A stretch of 64,000 bases of DNA from Kribbella italica (GCF_014205135.1 NZ_JACHMY010000001.1:496001-560000), one strand, 5' to 3'; numbered from the stretch's first letter, positions 53,479 to 62,501 are shown. Notes: a model not told the origin generated them from the letters alone. Program-made: numbers and translations.

Positions 53479-54288
53479 ATGGCAGTTGTTCAGGTCGACG
53501 GGTTGACGATGACCTTCCGGGCGCCCGTGCGGGAAGCTGGTCTGCGGGCCGCGCTCAGGGCGGTCGTGCACCGCGAGTACCGGCGGATCGAGGCGGTGAG
53601 TGAGCTCTCGTTCGGGCTCGACGAAGGTGAGGTCGTCGGGTTCCTCGGGCCGAACGGCGCGGGGAAGACGACCACGATGAAGATCCTGTCGGGGATCCTG
53701 CACCCGACCGGAGGGCGCGCGACGGTGCTCGGCTTCACGCCGTGGCAGCGGCGGCGCGAGTACCTGCGGCGGATCGCGCTGATCCGCGGGAGCCAGCCGA
53801 TCGGCGGCCCGGCGGAGCTGACGGTGATGGACTCGTTCAAGTACCAGCGCGTCCTGTACGACGTACCGCGCGGCGACAACACCGTCGACGAGTTGGTCGA
53901 TCTGCTCGACATCGGGGAGCTCCTGCACCGGCAGATCCGCGCGCTGAGTCTCGGCGAGCGGATGCGGGCCGGCCTCGCGATGGCCCTGCTGTACCAGCCG
54001 AAAGTGCTGTTCCTCGACGAGCCGACGCTCGGTCTCGACGTACTCGCCGCGGGCGCACTGCGTCGGTTCGTCGCCGAGTACGCCAAGAGCACGGGCGCCA
54101 CGGTCCTGCTGACCAGCCACTCGATGGCCGACGTCGAGACGCTGTGCAAGCGCGTCATCCTGATCGACCAGAGTCGCATCCGGTACGACGGGGAGCTGGC
54201 CGCGCTGGCCGCGAAGTTCTCGGATCTCGAGGACCCGTCGCTCGAGGTCGTGATGGACCGCTTCTACCGCGACGGGATCCCTTCGTGA
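53479..54288 (+). CDS. ABC transporter ATP-binding protein (ABC-2/DUF990 exporter)
   Basis: A 269-aa ATPase: Walker [11 protein letters not shown], the signature LSLGERMRAGL (S-L-G-E instead of SGGQ), Walker B VLFLDEPTLGLD and the switch His in LTSHSMADV. This form is typical of three-gene exporters with two DUF990-type permeases. ATG 53479 with GAGG upstream, also TAGGTT 7 bases away. The stop overlaps the first permease start by 4 bases. Confidence 0.92.
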   Translation: MAVVQVDGLTMTFRAPVREAGLRAALRAVVHREYRRIEAVSELSFGLDEGEVVGFLGPNGAGKTTTMKILSGILHPTGGRATVLGFTPWQRRREYLRRIALIRGSQPIGGPAELTVMDSFKYQRVLYDVPRGDNTVDELVDLLDIGELLHRQIRALSLGERMRAGLAMALLYQPKVLFLDEPTLGLDVLAAGALRRFVAEYAKSTGATVLLTSHSMADVETLCKRVILIDQSRIRYDGELAALAAKFSDLEDPSLEVVMDRFYRDGIPS

Positions 54289-55058
54289 GCACGGTCAGCC
54301 GTACGGCGGTGCTGCTCAGGATGGGGTTCTGGCGCAGCTCGGTGGAGTGGTGGAGCTTCCGGTCGTTCGTGATCACGTTGGTCGCGGGGCAGGTGGTGAC
54401 GCCGTTGCTCGGGCTGTTCGTGTGGTCGGCGGTGGTGCCGGGCGACAGCGGCGTCCCGACGTACTACGTCGTGCTGCTCGCCGTTCAGCTGATGACGGTC
54501 TCGTACGAGCACCACACGCTGGCGGGCAGCATCTACGGCGGCGACTTCGCCGTCGAGCTGGTGAAGCCGCGGCCGGTCGTGCTCGACTTCCTCGGGACCA
54601 ATCTCGCGCTCCGGTGCTGGCACCTGGTCTTCGGGGCGCCGCTGATCGTCGCGGTCGGACTGCTCGCCGGTATCAGTCTGGACGGCAGAGACCTGCTGCT
54701 GGCGTTGCCGGCGATCGTGCTCGCCGCGGGGCTTCGGTTCGCTGTGACCTACACGCTGGCTCTGACCGCGGTCTGGACGCAGCGGGCGCACGGCGTGGTC
54801 GGGATGGGCGAGGCGCTGATCTTCCTGCTCGGCGGTACGGCGGCGCCGTTGGCGTTCCTGCCCGAGCCGTTCCGCGCGGTGGGATCGGTGCTGCCGTTCT
54901 GGTCGATGCTCGGGGCGCCGGCTGAGGTTGCCGCGGGCAACGTCGACGACGTACTCAGGGTGTACGCCGTACAGGCCGGCTGGCTGGTCGCGGCCGTGCT
55001 GCTCGCCGTACTGGTCTGGCGACGTGCGGTACGCCGATTCACCGCCTTCGGAGGTTAG
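54285..55058 (+). CDS. ABC-2 permease, first subunit (DUF990-like)
   Basis: A 257-aa membrane protein with about six hydrophobic segments and EHHTLAGSIYGGDFAVELVKPRP, a motif of ABC-2 exporters in this group. It begins at GTG 54285, overlapping the ATPase stop (GTGA). It is followed by a second permease after 2 bases, so the three genes form one operon. Substrate unknown; the family may export glycolipid-like or peptide compounds. Confidence 0.88.
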   Translation: MSTVSRTAVLLRMGFWRSSVEWWSFRSFVITLVAGQVVTPLLGLFVWSAVVPGDSGVPTYYVVLLAVQLMTVSYEHHTLAGSIYGGDFAVELVKPRPVVLDFLGTNLALRCWHLVFGAPLIVAVGLLAGISLDGRDLLLALPAIVLAAGLRFAVTYTLALTAVWTQRAHGVVGMGEALIFLLGGTAAPLAFLPEPFRAVGSVLPFWSMLGAPAEVAAGNVDDVLRVYAVQAGWLVAAVLLAVLVWRRAVRRFTAFGG

Positions 55059-55060
55059 GG

Positions 55061-55822
55061 ATGTTGTTCGGTGTGCTGTTCTCGCTGTCCGTACGCCGGG
55101 CGGTCGCCTTCCGGGCTGACCTGCTGTTCGAGCTGCTGGTGACGATCGTCGGCGCGGGCGCCTCGGTCGCGGCGTTGCTCGTCGTCTACACGCGGACCGA
55201 AACGCTGGGCGGCTGGGGACCTGGCGAGGCAATCGCTCTGCTGGGGACGTTCCAGGTCGTGAGCGGGCTGCGCAGTACGTTCGTCGAGCCGAATCTGCAG
55301 TTCTTCGGGGAGCAGGTGAAGAGCGGGCGGCTGGACGCGATCCTGGTGCAGCCGGCGCCGAGCATTCTGCTTGCGAGTCTGGGGTCGTGCGCGCCGACCG
55401 CGTTGATCCAGGTGGGGCTCGGTGTCGGGATTGCTGTCACGGGGGTAGTGAAAGCTGACCTCGTGGCCTCGCCGGGTGGGGTCGTCGCGTGGTTGGTGGT
55501 TGTTGCCGCGGCGACGGTCACGATGTGGGCGACGCGGGTGATGGTCGCGTCGGTGGTTTTCTGGGCGTTCGGGCTGAGCCTCGATGTGCTGTACGACGCG
55601 CTGTGGCAGTTCGGGCGGTATCCGGTGCAGGTCTACCAGTCGGGGCTTCAGGTCGTGTTCACGTACGTCGTGCCCGTGTCGTTGATCGCGACGGTGCCGG
55701 TGGAGGCGCTCCGGGGTGAGGCGCTGGTAGTGGTGCCCTTGATTGTTGCTGTGGGCACCAGTACGGCGGCTTGGGTGGTGTGGCGGAGAGGGTTGCGGCG
55801 TTACACCAGTGCGACGAGTTAA
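55061..55822 (+). CDS. ABC-2 permease, second subunit (DUF990-like)
   Basis: A 253-aa membrane protein with six or so hydrophobic segments (FELLVTIVGAGASVAALLVV, ALLGTFQVVSGL, AWLVVVAAATVTMWA and others). FGEQVKSGRLDAILVQPAPS corresponds to the coupling region and matches the permease family. It forms the heteromeric pair with the upstream subunit. Its stop overlaps the end of the convergent AraC gene by 4 bases. Confidence 0.88.
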   Translation: MLFGVLFSLSVRRAVAFRADLLFELLVTIVGAGASVAALLVVYTRTETLGGWGPGEAIALLGTFQVVSGLRSTFVEPNLQFFGEQVKSGRLDAILVQPAPSILLASLGSCAPTALIQVGLGVGIAVTGVVKADLVASPGGVVAWLVVVAAATVTMWATRVMVASVVFWAFGLSLDVLYDALWQFGRYPVQVYQSGLQVVFTYVVPVSLIATVPVEALRGEALVVVPLIVAVGTSTAAWVVWRRGLRRYTSATS

Positions 55823-56793
55823 GCCGTGCGGAGGCGGGCGGCGTCGGCGCCGGGTGGGGTGCCGAAGAGGCGGCGGTACTCGCGGTTGAACTGGGACGGG
55901 CTGTCGTAGCCGACCAGGTGGCCGACGCCGGCGATGTCGCGTGGGTGGGCGGCGAGGAGTGAGCGGGCCTCTTGCAGGCGGATGCGCTTCTGGAACTGGA
56001 GTGGGCTCAGGTTGGTGATGCCGCGGAAGTGGCGGTGGAAGGCGGCTGGGCTCATGCCGGCCAGGCTCGCGAGGTCGGCGACGCGGAGTGGTTCGGCGTA
56101 GTTGTCGCGGATCCAGTGGATCGCGCGGTTGACGTGGGTCAGGCTGCTGTCGGCGAGGCCGATCTGGCGGATGACGTCGGCGTGCGGGCCGGTGAGGAGA
56201 CGCCAGAGGAGCTCGCGCTCGATCAGCGGGGCGAGGACGGGGATGTCGGTGGGGGACTCGAGCAGGCGCATCAGGCGGAGGGCGGCGTCGAGGATCTCGG
56301 GGCCGGCGGGCCCGGTCGCGATCGCCGACGTCGCGCCGGTACGACGCCCGCGCGCGTCGGCTGCGCCGACGGTGCGCTCCGGAGGGTCGCCTGCGCCGAC
56401 GGTGCGCGCCGTGGCGTCGGCAGTGCGCGACGTCGCGCCGGTACGGCGTACTGGCGGAGTCTGGAGCAGCAGAGGCGCGATCGCTTCCGCGCGCAGCGTG
56501 ATGCCCATTCCGAGCGCGGGGGTCTTCGGGGTCGCGTCGACGAAGTGGCCGGAGACCGGGAGGTCGGTGGTGACTACGAACAGGTCGCCCGCGTGGTAGT
56601 CGAAGGTCTCGTCGCCGAGCAGGAGGCGTTTGGCGCCCTGGGCCATCACGACGAGCAGCGGTTCGGTGAGCGAGTAGTCGGGCTCGGAGTACTCGACCTT
56701 CGACAGCGTCAGGCCGTCGACGGCGGTCGACAGGTCGGGACGCGCGTGGGCCGCGATGCGGTCGCGGAGCTCGGTCAACTGGTCTCGGGGCAC
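55819..56793 (-). CDS. AraC family regulator with low-complexity insert
   Basis: A 324-aa regulator. The N-terminal cupin part (LLVVMAQGAKRLLLGDETFDYHAGDLFVVTTDLP) is of the AraC_N type. The C-terminal double HTH (LRVADLASLAGMSPAAFHRHFRGIT...DIAGVGHLVGYDSPSQFNREYRRLFG) is intact. Between them, about residues 110-160, is an Arg/Thr/Ala/Gly insert with repeated TGATS and ERTVGA words, absent from ordinary members. It starts at GTG 56793. Target unknown. Confidence 0.88.
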   Translation of the reverse strand: MPRDQLTELRDRIAAHARPDLSTAVDGLTLSKVEYSEPDYSLTEPLLVVMAQGAKRLLLGDETFDYHAGDLFVVTTDLPVSGHFVDATPKTPALGMGITLRAEAIAPLLLQTPPVRRTGATSRTADATARTVGAGDPPERTVGAADARGRRTGATSAIATGPAGPEILDAALRLMRLLESPTDIPVLAPLIERELLWRLLTGPHADVIRQIGLADSSLTHVNRAIHWIRDNYAEPLRVADLASLAGMSPAAFHRHFRGITNLSPLQFQKRIRLQEARSLLAAHPRDIAGVGHLVGYDSPSQFNREYRRLFGTPPGADAARLRTA

Positions 56794-56900
56794 GCCTCAA
56801 GCCAAGCACGAGCGTCAACGCCAGAACAACCCGATCCCGATGCACGTGAGAGGAACAGGCAAGGACGGGAACCGGGCTCGAGCAGGCGCCGCCTGCGGAC

Positions 56901-57476
56901 CTAGTCCTTCTTCGGCGGCAGCGCCGGGTAGTCGAGGATCGGGTACACACCAGTGACGAATCCGTACGTCGTGTCGCCCGAGCGGGGCAGCGTGTCGAAA
57001 TCATGGACCAGCTGCTCGACGCGGTCCCAGAACTCGGCGACGCGCTCGTCGGGGACGCGCGCGTGGCGGATGAACGAGCGCAGCTGGCCGGCGTCGTACG
57101 CGCTGGTCGACTCCTTCATCGCGACCTCGAAGTCGTTGAAGTCCGGCGGCAGCTCGACGCCGTCGACGCGGCGGCCGAGGCCGACGTAGAACATCCGGGC
57201 CGCGCGGCCGTAGTACCGCTCGTCGATCGCGCGCACCTTGCGGGTCCGTACGACGCGCAGGATGCCGGCGTCGGTCAGCACCTTCACGTGGTGGGCGACG
57301 GTGCTCTTCGGGCGTTTGACCGCGGCGGCCAGTTCGCTGACGGTGGCGGCGCGTTCGTGCAGCAGGCCGAGGATCGTGGTCCGCAGCGGGTCGCTGATCG
57401 CCCGCACCTGCTCGGCCGTGGTGAGCTCGATCGTCTCCTCGAGCTCGTAGTCCGGAACGGCGGAATCACTGGCCAT
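56901..57476 (-). CDS. ArsR-type HTH regulator
   Basis: A 191-aa winged-helix protein: EQVRAISDPLRTTILGLLHERAATVSELAAAVKRPKSTVAHHVKVLTDAGIL. A C-terminal dimerisation part contains RYYGRAARMFYVGL. No metal-binding Cys. A perfect inverted repeat lies 23 bases upstream of its start. Immediate neighbours do not suggest a target other than itself. Confidence 0.87.
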   Translation of the reverse strand: MASDSAVPDYELEETIELTTAEQVRAISDPLRTTILGLLHERAATVSELAAAVKRPKSTVAHHVKVLTDAGILRVVRTRKVRAIDERYYGRAARMFYVGLGRRVDGVELPPDFNDFEVAMKESTSAYDAGQLRSFIRHARVPDERVAEFWDRVEQLVHDFDTLPRSGDTTYGFVTGVYPILDYPALPPKKD

Positions 57477-57498
57477 GATCGGGTCAGACTAACACCGT

Positions 57499-57515
57499 GG
57501 ATCGTTCGACGATCC
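57499..57515. promoter_or_regulatory. inverted repeat upstream of ArsR-type gene
   Basis: GGATCGT-TCG-ACGATCC, perfect 7-bp arms, between the ArsR-type gene (start 57476) and the nucleotidyltransferase gene end. Confidence 0.65.
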
Positions 57516-57519
57516 TGGA

Positions 57520-58200
57520 TCAACCGCGCTCGCCGGCGGCCTGGTAGCCCGCGAAAAGGGGGCCGCCGGCAAGAGTCAGCGCCTCCTCGGCGAGGTCGCG
57601 GATCGCCGCGGTGCTGGTGCGCGCGGCCAGCCAGCGGTCGGCGTACGCGGGATCGAGATCGCGGAGCTCGCGCAGCAACCACTTGCCGCTGCCGAGCCAG
57701 TGGTCGCGGAAGCTCAGAACCGCTTCGGCGGTCCGGAGCCAGGTGTACGTCGCGATCACGGCCTGCTCGTCGTCCGGGGCGTGGGTCAGGTCGTCGAGCA
57801 GATCGGTCAGGCCGTACCGCAGGCTGTCCTTCGAGGCCTGGTCGAGGGGCGCCGGGCCGGCGTCGAGGTGCTCGCGGGCCGCCTTCCGGTCGTCGGCGGG
57901 ATCACCGACAGCCGCGGTGCCGAGGGCAACCATTCGGTGCAGCGCGGGACGGCGGCCGTCCTTGGCGAGGTAGTAGGCAAGGCTGGCCCGGTCGTGCACG
58001 AACAACTCGACCGGCCACCCGTCGTACCGGATCGACTCGCGGCGAGGCGCGCCGGGCGTGCCGTCGGGCAGCAGTACGACGACGTCGAGATCGGAGCCGG
58101 CCGTCCGCGCCGAGGTCAGCACGCTGCCGCCGAGCACGACCCAGACCGCCGTCGGGAAGAGGTCGGCAGCCAGGCGGCGGGTGGTCTCGAGGGGCTCCAT
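57520..58200 (-). CDS. nucleotidyltransferase, aminoglycoside-adenylyltransferase-like
   Basis: A 226-aa protein with the nucleotidyltransferase motif GGSVLTSARTAGSDLDVVVLL (G-S...SDLD metal ligands). A helical C-terminal domain follows, typical of ANT/kanamycin-nucleotidyltransferase-like proteins. Whether it acts on an antibiotic is unknown. ATG 58200 is chosen. It is divergent from a P-loop kinase gene across 17 bases, which contain a TGCATGC/GCATGC-type palindromic stretch. Confidence 0.82.
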   Translation of the reverse strand: MEPLETTRRLAADLFPTAVWVVLGGSVLTSARTAGSDLDVVVLLPDGTPGAPRRESIRYDGWPVELFVHDRASLAYYLAKDGRRPALHRMVALGTAAVGDPADDRKAAREHLDAGPAPLDQASKDSLRYGLTDLLDDLTHAPDDEQAVIATYTWLRTAEAVLSFRDHWLGSGKWLLRELRDLDPAYADRWLAARTSTAAIRDLAEEALTLAGGPLFAGYQAAGERG

Positions 58201-58217
58201 GGGGACATCATGCAGGC

Positions 58218-58838
58218 ATGCGACCCGGGCCTGGCGAACCAATATTCGGCAACTGGCAGTCGATTCCGCTCGACGAGTTCGTGGAGCGGGTGCTGGCTGC
58301 AGGGCCCCGCGTGGTGGCGATCGACGGCCGCAGTGGGAGCGGCAAGTCGACCCTGGCCGACCGGTTGGCGAGTGTTGCGGGCGGCACGGTGGTCCATGTG
58401 GACGACGTCGCGTGGCACGCGCCGATGTTCGGCTGGAGCTCGTTGCTGGCGGAGGGCGTGCTGGAGCCCGTACGGCGAGGTGAAGCCGTGGCGTACCGTC
58501 CGCCGGCTTGGGACGTGCACGGTCGGGCGGGTTCGATCGACGTCGGGGCGTCGCTGGTCGTGGTCGAGGGGGTCGGAGCTGGGCGGCGTGAGCTGGCGGA
58601 GCTGGTCGACGTCCTGGTGTGGGTGCAGTCGGACTTCGCCGAGGCGGAACGGCGGGGGATCGCGCGCGACATCGCGTCGGGGGTGAACGGTGATGCGACG
58701 GCGGCGACAGCCTTCTGGCACGAGTGGATGGCGTCGGAGATCCCGTTCCTGGAGCGCGACCGCCCGTGGGAACGGGCGGACTTCGTGGTCGCGGGGACCT
58801 CGCCGGATCCCGCGACCGTCGTGGTTGCCGGGGGTTGA
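58218..58838 (+). CDS. P-loop kinase, uridine-kinase-like
   Basis: A 206-aa NTPase/kinase. Walker A is IDGRSGSGKSTLADRL. VHVDDVAWHAP supplies the catalytic Asp, and VVVEGVGAGRREL follows. It resembles uridine kinase-like proteins of actinobacteria that phosphorylate unknown small molecules. It starts 17 bases from the divergent nucleotidyltransferase. The next AraC gene follows closely. Confidence 0.85.
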   Translation: MRPGPGEPIFGNWQSIPLDEFVERVLAAGPRVVAIDGRSGSGKSTLADRLASVAGGTVVHVDDVAWHAPMFGWSSLLAEGVLEPVRRGEAVAYRPPAWDVHGRAGSIDVGASLVVVEGVGAGRRELAELVDVLVWVQSDFAEAERRGIARDIASGVNGDATAATAFWHEWMASEIPFLERDRPWERADFVVAGTSPDPATVVVAGG

Positions 58839-58869
58839 CGACGAGTACGGCGGCCGCTTCAGTTCAGGC

Positions 58870-59706
58870 GTGGAGTCGTACGTCGAGCAGGCGCCGGTCG
58901 GGGTGCTGGCGGGCGTCGTACGGACGGTGTGGATTCAGCGGACCGGCGACGCGTCGTACGTGCAGCGGCATCTGCCGACGGGTGGGGTGGAGATCCACTT
59001 TCCGATCGGTGGGCGGCCCCAACTCGTGGGGCCGTTGACCGGGCCGGCGGTCGAGGTGATTCCGGCGCGGACGACGATCGTCGGGGTGCGGTTCCTGCCG
59101 GGGACGGCGCCGCCGTTGCAGGCGGGGCTGGACGACCTGGTGGATCAGCGACTCGACCTGACCGACCTGTGGGGTGGGTTGGTCGATCGGCTGGTCGAGA
59201 CGATGGCCTTGGCCGGTACGCCGGAGCGGGCGTTGATGGTCCTGCAGCGGCATCTGGAGCGCGAGTTCCGGGGCCGGACGGATCCGCTGATGGGTGAGGC
59301 GGTGCGGGCGTTGATGCCGTGGCAGCCGGTCACGATCGACGCGCTGGCCGATCAGCTGGCGCTCTCGGCGAGCCAGCTGCGGCGGCGGTGTCTGCGGTCG
59401 GTCGGGGTCGGGCCGAAGGTGTTGCAGCGGACGTTGCGGTTCCAGGGGTTCCTCGCGTTGGCCCAGGCCGGCGCTTCGGCGTCCGGGAGGCGCGGTGCCG
59501 ACGGGACCGCCGGTCTGGCGATCGATGTCGGGTACGCCGACCAGGCGCATCTGAGCCGCGAGTGCCTGCGGCTGACCGGGCTCACGCCGACCCAGTTGCT
59601 GGGCGGGACGGTGGACCGGTGCCTGTGCGGGCACGACCACTCGGCGTCGTACCGGCCGTTCCTGCAGGCTCGATTTGTTCAAGACCGGGCGGGGCACCGG
59701 GTCTAG
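58870..59706 (+). CDS. AraC family regulator
   Basis: A 278-aa regulator with an N-terminal sensor part (LAGVVRTVWIQ...HLPTGGVEIHFPIGG, typical of the DUF6597-type N-domain). The C-terminal double HTH is TIDALADQLALSASQLRRRCLRSVGVGPKVLQ...IDVGYADQAHLSRECLRLTGLTPTQLL. The start is uncertain: GTG 58870 is used, TTG 58825 is possible. It probably regulates the following three-gene run. Confidence 0.85.
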   Translation: MESYVEQAPVGVLAGVVRTVWIQRTGDASYVQRHLPTGGVEIHFPIGGRPQLVGPLTGPAVEVIPARTTIVGVRFLPGTAPPLQAGLDDLVDQRLDLTDLWGGLVDRLVETMALAGTPERALMVLQRHLEREFRGRTDPLMGEAVRALMPWQPVTIDALADQLALSASQLRRRCLRSVGVGPKVLQRTLRFQGFLALAQAGASASGRRGADGTAGLAIDVGYADQAHLSRECLRLTGLTPTQLLGGTVDRCLCGHDHSASYRPFLQARFVQDRAGHRV

Positions 59707-59715
59707 GTTCGAGGC

Positions 59716-60885
59716 ATGATCACCCTGGAACCGCGGCTGGTGGTGGTGTGCCGGTCGGTCTCGGACGTCGTGGCGGGCTTGCGGCAGGGCGCCGCGACCG
59801 GGGACCGCGTCGTACCGCGCGGCGGCGGGCACTGCTTCGCGCGGCGGTCGTCGACGGACGGGATCGTGCTCGACCTGTCGGGGCTCGACGAGATCTCGGT
59901 GCGCGACGGAATCGCGACGGTCGGGGCCGGGGTGCGGTTGGGGGCCTTGTACGCCGAGTTGCACCGTCACCGGCGAGCCGTGCCGGGCGGTTGCGGGCCC
60001 GGGGTCGGGATCGCCGGGCTGACGCTGGGTGGTGGGATCGGGCTGCTGGGACGGAAGTACGGGCTGACGTGCGACCGGTTGGTCGGCGTACAGGTGGTGC
60101 TGGCGGACGGGCGGGTCGTGGAGTGCTCCGAGTCGTCGGAGCCGGAGTTGTTCTGGGCGTTGCGAGGTGCGGGCGGTGGGCAGTTCGGGGTGGTGACGTC
60201 GCTGCGGTTCGCGACGGTGCCTGAGCCGGTGATGACGCGGATCGAGGCGCGGTGGCCGGGGGTTGACCTCGCGTCGCTGGTCTCGAGGTGGCAGGAGTGG
60301 GCGCCGGATGCTCCGGACGAGGTGACGGTGAATCTGAGTTTGGGAGCTGGTGGGGCGCGACTGTTCGGGGCCTCGATGCTGAGCGCCGCGGCAACTCGGG
60401 ACCTGCTGCAGGTCTTTCCGGGGCCGGTCGACGTGCAGGGTGGACTGCCGTACGCCGAGCTGAAGAGCTCGTTCGCTGATCCGCTGGAGAGGCCTGAGCT
60501 GCGTCTTCGATCGGAGTTCTTCACGTCCTCGTTGCGGGCCGGGACGGTCGCGGCGCTGGTGGGCGAGCTTGCGGGGACGCGTCGGGAGATTTCGTTGACG
60601 GCGATGGGTGGGGCGTACAACCGGGTCGCGGCCGAGGCGACGGCGTTCGCGCACCGGCGGACGCGGTTCCTGCTCGAACTTGTCGCGAACGCCGGTGACC
60701 CGTGGGTCGACGCGTCGTGGGCGAATGCACATGTCGACGGGTCCGGCGGGGTGTATCCGAACTTCCCCGATCCGGCGCTCGAGGACTGGGCCTCGGCGTA
60801 CCACGGGAGCAACTACCCACGGCTGCAGGCGGTCAAGCGGGCCTACGATCCGCAGCGTTTTTTCGCCTTTCCACAAGGGATCTGA
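59716..60885 (+). CDS. FAD-linked oxidase, berberine-bridge type
   Basis: A 389-aa flavin oxidase of the PCMH/berberine-bridge family. RGGGHCFARRS holds the flavin-linking His, and GGCGPGVGIAGLTLGGGIGLLGRKYG and LRGAGGGQFGVVTSL follow. The C-terminal NFPDPALEDWASAYHGSNYPRL with PQRFF is the BBE motif. TAGGTT (59704-59709) stands 6 bases before ATG. No signal peptide, so cytoplasmic. Substrate unknown, perhaps a natural-product intermediate or sugar. Confidence 0.9.
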   Translation: MITLEPRLVVVCRSVSDVVAGLRQGAATGDRVVPRGGGHCFARRSSTDGIVLDLSGLDEISVRDGIATVGAGVRLGALYAELHRHRRAVPGGCGPGVGIAGLTLGGGIGLLGRKYGLTCDRLVGVQVVLADGRVVECSESSEPELFWALRGAGGGQFGVVTSLRFATVPEPVMTRIEARWPGVDLASLVSRWQEWAPDAPDEVTVNLSLGAGGARLFGASMLSAAATRDLLQVFPGPVDVQGGLPYAELKSSFADPLERPELRLRSEFFTSSLRAGTVAALVGELAGTRREISLTAMGGAYNRVAAEATAFAHRRTRFLLELVANAGDPWVDASWANAHVDGSGGVYPNFPDPALEDWASAYHGSNYPRLQAVKRAYDPQRFFAFPQGI

Positions 60886-60895
60886 AGGGAGCGAG

Positions 60896-61519
60896 ATGAG
60901 CAAGGTCTTCACTGCGTTGTCGGTGTCGGTCGACGGGTACATCACCGGCCGCGATCCCGGCGCCGGGCGCGGGCTGGGGGAGGGGTCGATGCTGTTCGAC
61001 TGGTACTTCGACGGCGACACCACGAGCCGGGAGTTCGACGGGTTCCGGCTGAGCGAGGCGAGCGCGCGGGTCTTCGACAGTCTGGCGAGCCGGGTCGGGG
61101 TGAGTCTGGCCGGGCGCAACACGTACGACGACTCCGGGTGGATCGACGGCGGAGCGCCGCATCCGACGGCGCCGTTGGTGGTGGTCAGTCATCGGCCGCT
61201 GGATTCGTCTGTCACACCCCCTGGAGTGTCAGCAGGCATGAGCGAGCGGCAGACGCTGGTGACTTCCGGCATCGAGGACGCGGTCGCCGTGGCCCAGAAG
61301 CTTGCCGGGGGCAAGGATGTCGCGTTGATGGGCGGCGGCGTGGTGAGCACCGCGCTGGCCGCCGGTCTGGTGGACGAGGTGGTCCTGCACCAGATCCCGA
61401 TCCTGCTCGGCGGCGGGCGCAGCTTCTTCCAGGAGCTGCCGCGGCACGTGAACCTGCGGCTGCTCGAAGCCGTCGCCGCTCCGGGCGTCACGCACCTGCA
61501 CTACGAGGTGGTCCGATGA
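60896..61519 (+). CDS. RibD/dihydrofolate-reductase-like protein
   Basis: A 207-aa reductase-fold protein: VFTALSVSVDGYITG at the start, GRNTYDDSG, VVVSHRP, and LMGGGVVSTALAAGLVDEVVLHQIPILLGGGRSFF. Presumed NADPH-dependent reductase. ATG 60896 has AAGGGAGCG upstream, 10 bases after the oxidase gene stop, and overlaps the epimerase start by 4 bases (ATGA), so all three are cotranscribed. Confidence 0.88.
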   Translation: MSKVFTALSVSVDGYITGRDPGAGRGLGEGSMLFDWYFDGDTTSREFDGFRLSEASARVFDSLASRVGVSLAGRNTYDDSGWIDGGAPHPTAPLVVVSHRPLDSSVTPPGVSAGMSERQTLVTSGIEDAVAVAQKLAGGKDVALMGGGVVSTALAAGLVDEVVLHQIPILLGGGRSFFQELPRHVNLRLLEAVAAPGVTHLHYEVVR

Positions 61520-62430
61520 TCCTCGTCACCGGCGGCCTCGGCATGATCGGGGCCCACACCGCCCACGCACTGGTCGAGCTCGGGCAGGAGGTCGTGGTCA
61601 CGACCTACCGCCAGACCGATGTCCCGTCCTTCCTGGCCGGGCGGGTGGCCGTCGAGTCCCTCGACGTCACCGACCGGGCCGCATTTCTTGCTCTGGGCAA
61701 CCAGTACGACGTACGCGCGATCGTCCATCTGGCCGGCACCGTTCCCGGTGAGAATCCGGTCGACTTCTACCGCGCCGACCTGACCGGCCTGCTGAACGCG
61801 CTCGACGCCGCGCGGGCGTGGGGTGTCCGCCGGTTCGCCGTCGCCAGCAGCCTCGGGGTCTACAGCGGGCGTCCCGAGATTCCGTGGCACGAGGAGCTTG
61901 ACCTGCCGACCGTTGACCTGCCGCACCACATCGTCGCGTTCAAGAAGGCGGTCGAACCGATCTCGGTCCACGCTCTGCAGGGCAGCGGTGCCGAACCGAT
62001 TCTGCTCCGGATCGGCAGCATCTGGGGTCCGCTGATGGATCCGGAGTCGCCGTTCAGCCCGATCCCGTCGTACGTCAGCGCGGTGCTGCGTGGCGAGACC
62101 CCGCGGCCGCTGCCCGCCGGCGAAGGCGGCGACTCTTGCTACGGCCCGGACGCCGGCCGCGCGATCGCGCTGCTGACGGCCGCGGAGATCCTGCGGCACA
62201 CGACGTACAACGTCTCGGCCGGACGGCCGTCGACCCATCGCGATCTCGTCGCGGCCTTGGAGGCGATCACTCCCGTCGACCAGCGCCCGGAGCGAACCGA
62301 CGGCGACCCAGCTGAGCAGCCGTACCTCGACATCAGCCGCCTGACCGACGACACCGGCTTCACCCCGCGCTTCGACGCCGTGTCCGCGGTCGCGGACTAC
62401 TTCGCCTGGCGCAGCAAGAACCCGCGGTAG
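61516..62430 (+). CDS. NAD-dependent epimerase/dehydratase-like protein
   Basis: A 304-aa extended SDR-fold protein. The NAD motif is TGGLGMIGAHTAHAL and D-containing LDVTDRAA. The usual Tyr-x-x-x-Lys of this family is not present: the matching place reads IVAFKKAVE, with Ile where Tyr is expected. It may act as a different reductase or as a binding protein. Coupled to the RibD-like gene. A terminator hairpin follows. Confidence 0.88.
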   Translation: MILVTGGLGMIGAHTAHALVELGQEVVVTTYRQTDVPSFLAGRVAVESLDVTDRAAFLALGNQYDVRAIVHLAGTVPGENPVDFYRADLTGLLNALDAARAWGVRRFAVASSLGVYSGRPEIPWHEELDLPTVDLPHHIVAFKKAVEPISVHALQGSGAEPILLRIGSIWGPLMDPESPFSPIPSYVSAVLRGETPRPLPAGEGGDSCYGPDAGRAIALLTAAEILRHTTYNVSAGRPSTHRDLVAALEAITPVDQRPERTDGDPAEQPYLDISRLTDDTGFTPRFDAVSAVADYFAWRSKNPR

Positions 62431-62457
62431 CCAATCCGTGGGAGTCGACACCGCAGG

Positions 62458-62481
62458 ACGGCCGGTCAGCTGACCGGCCGT
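62458..62481. terminator. bidirectional terminator hairpin
   Basis: ACGGCCGGTC-AGCT-GACCGGCCGT, a perfect palindrome with 10-bp arms, between the convergent epimerase and argG genes. Confidence 0.8.
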
Positions 62482-62501
62482 ACCGCGTTCACTGCCTCGG
62501 C

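Noticed and set aside
55055..57004. 649-aa minus-strand open frame
   Set aside because: Crosses the permease and AraC genes in other frames; His/Arg/Pro-rich with no motif.
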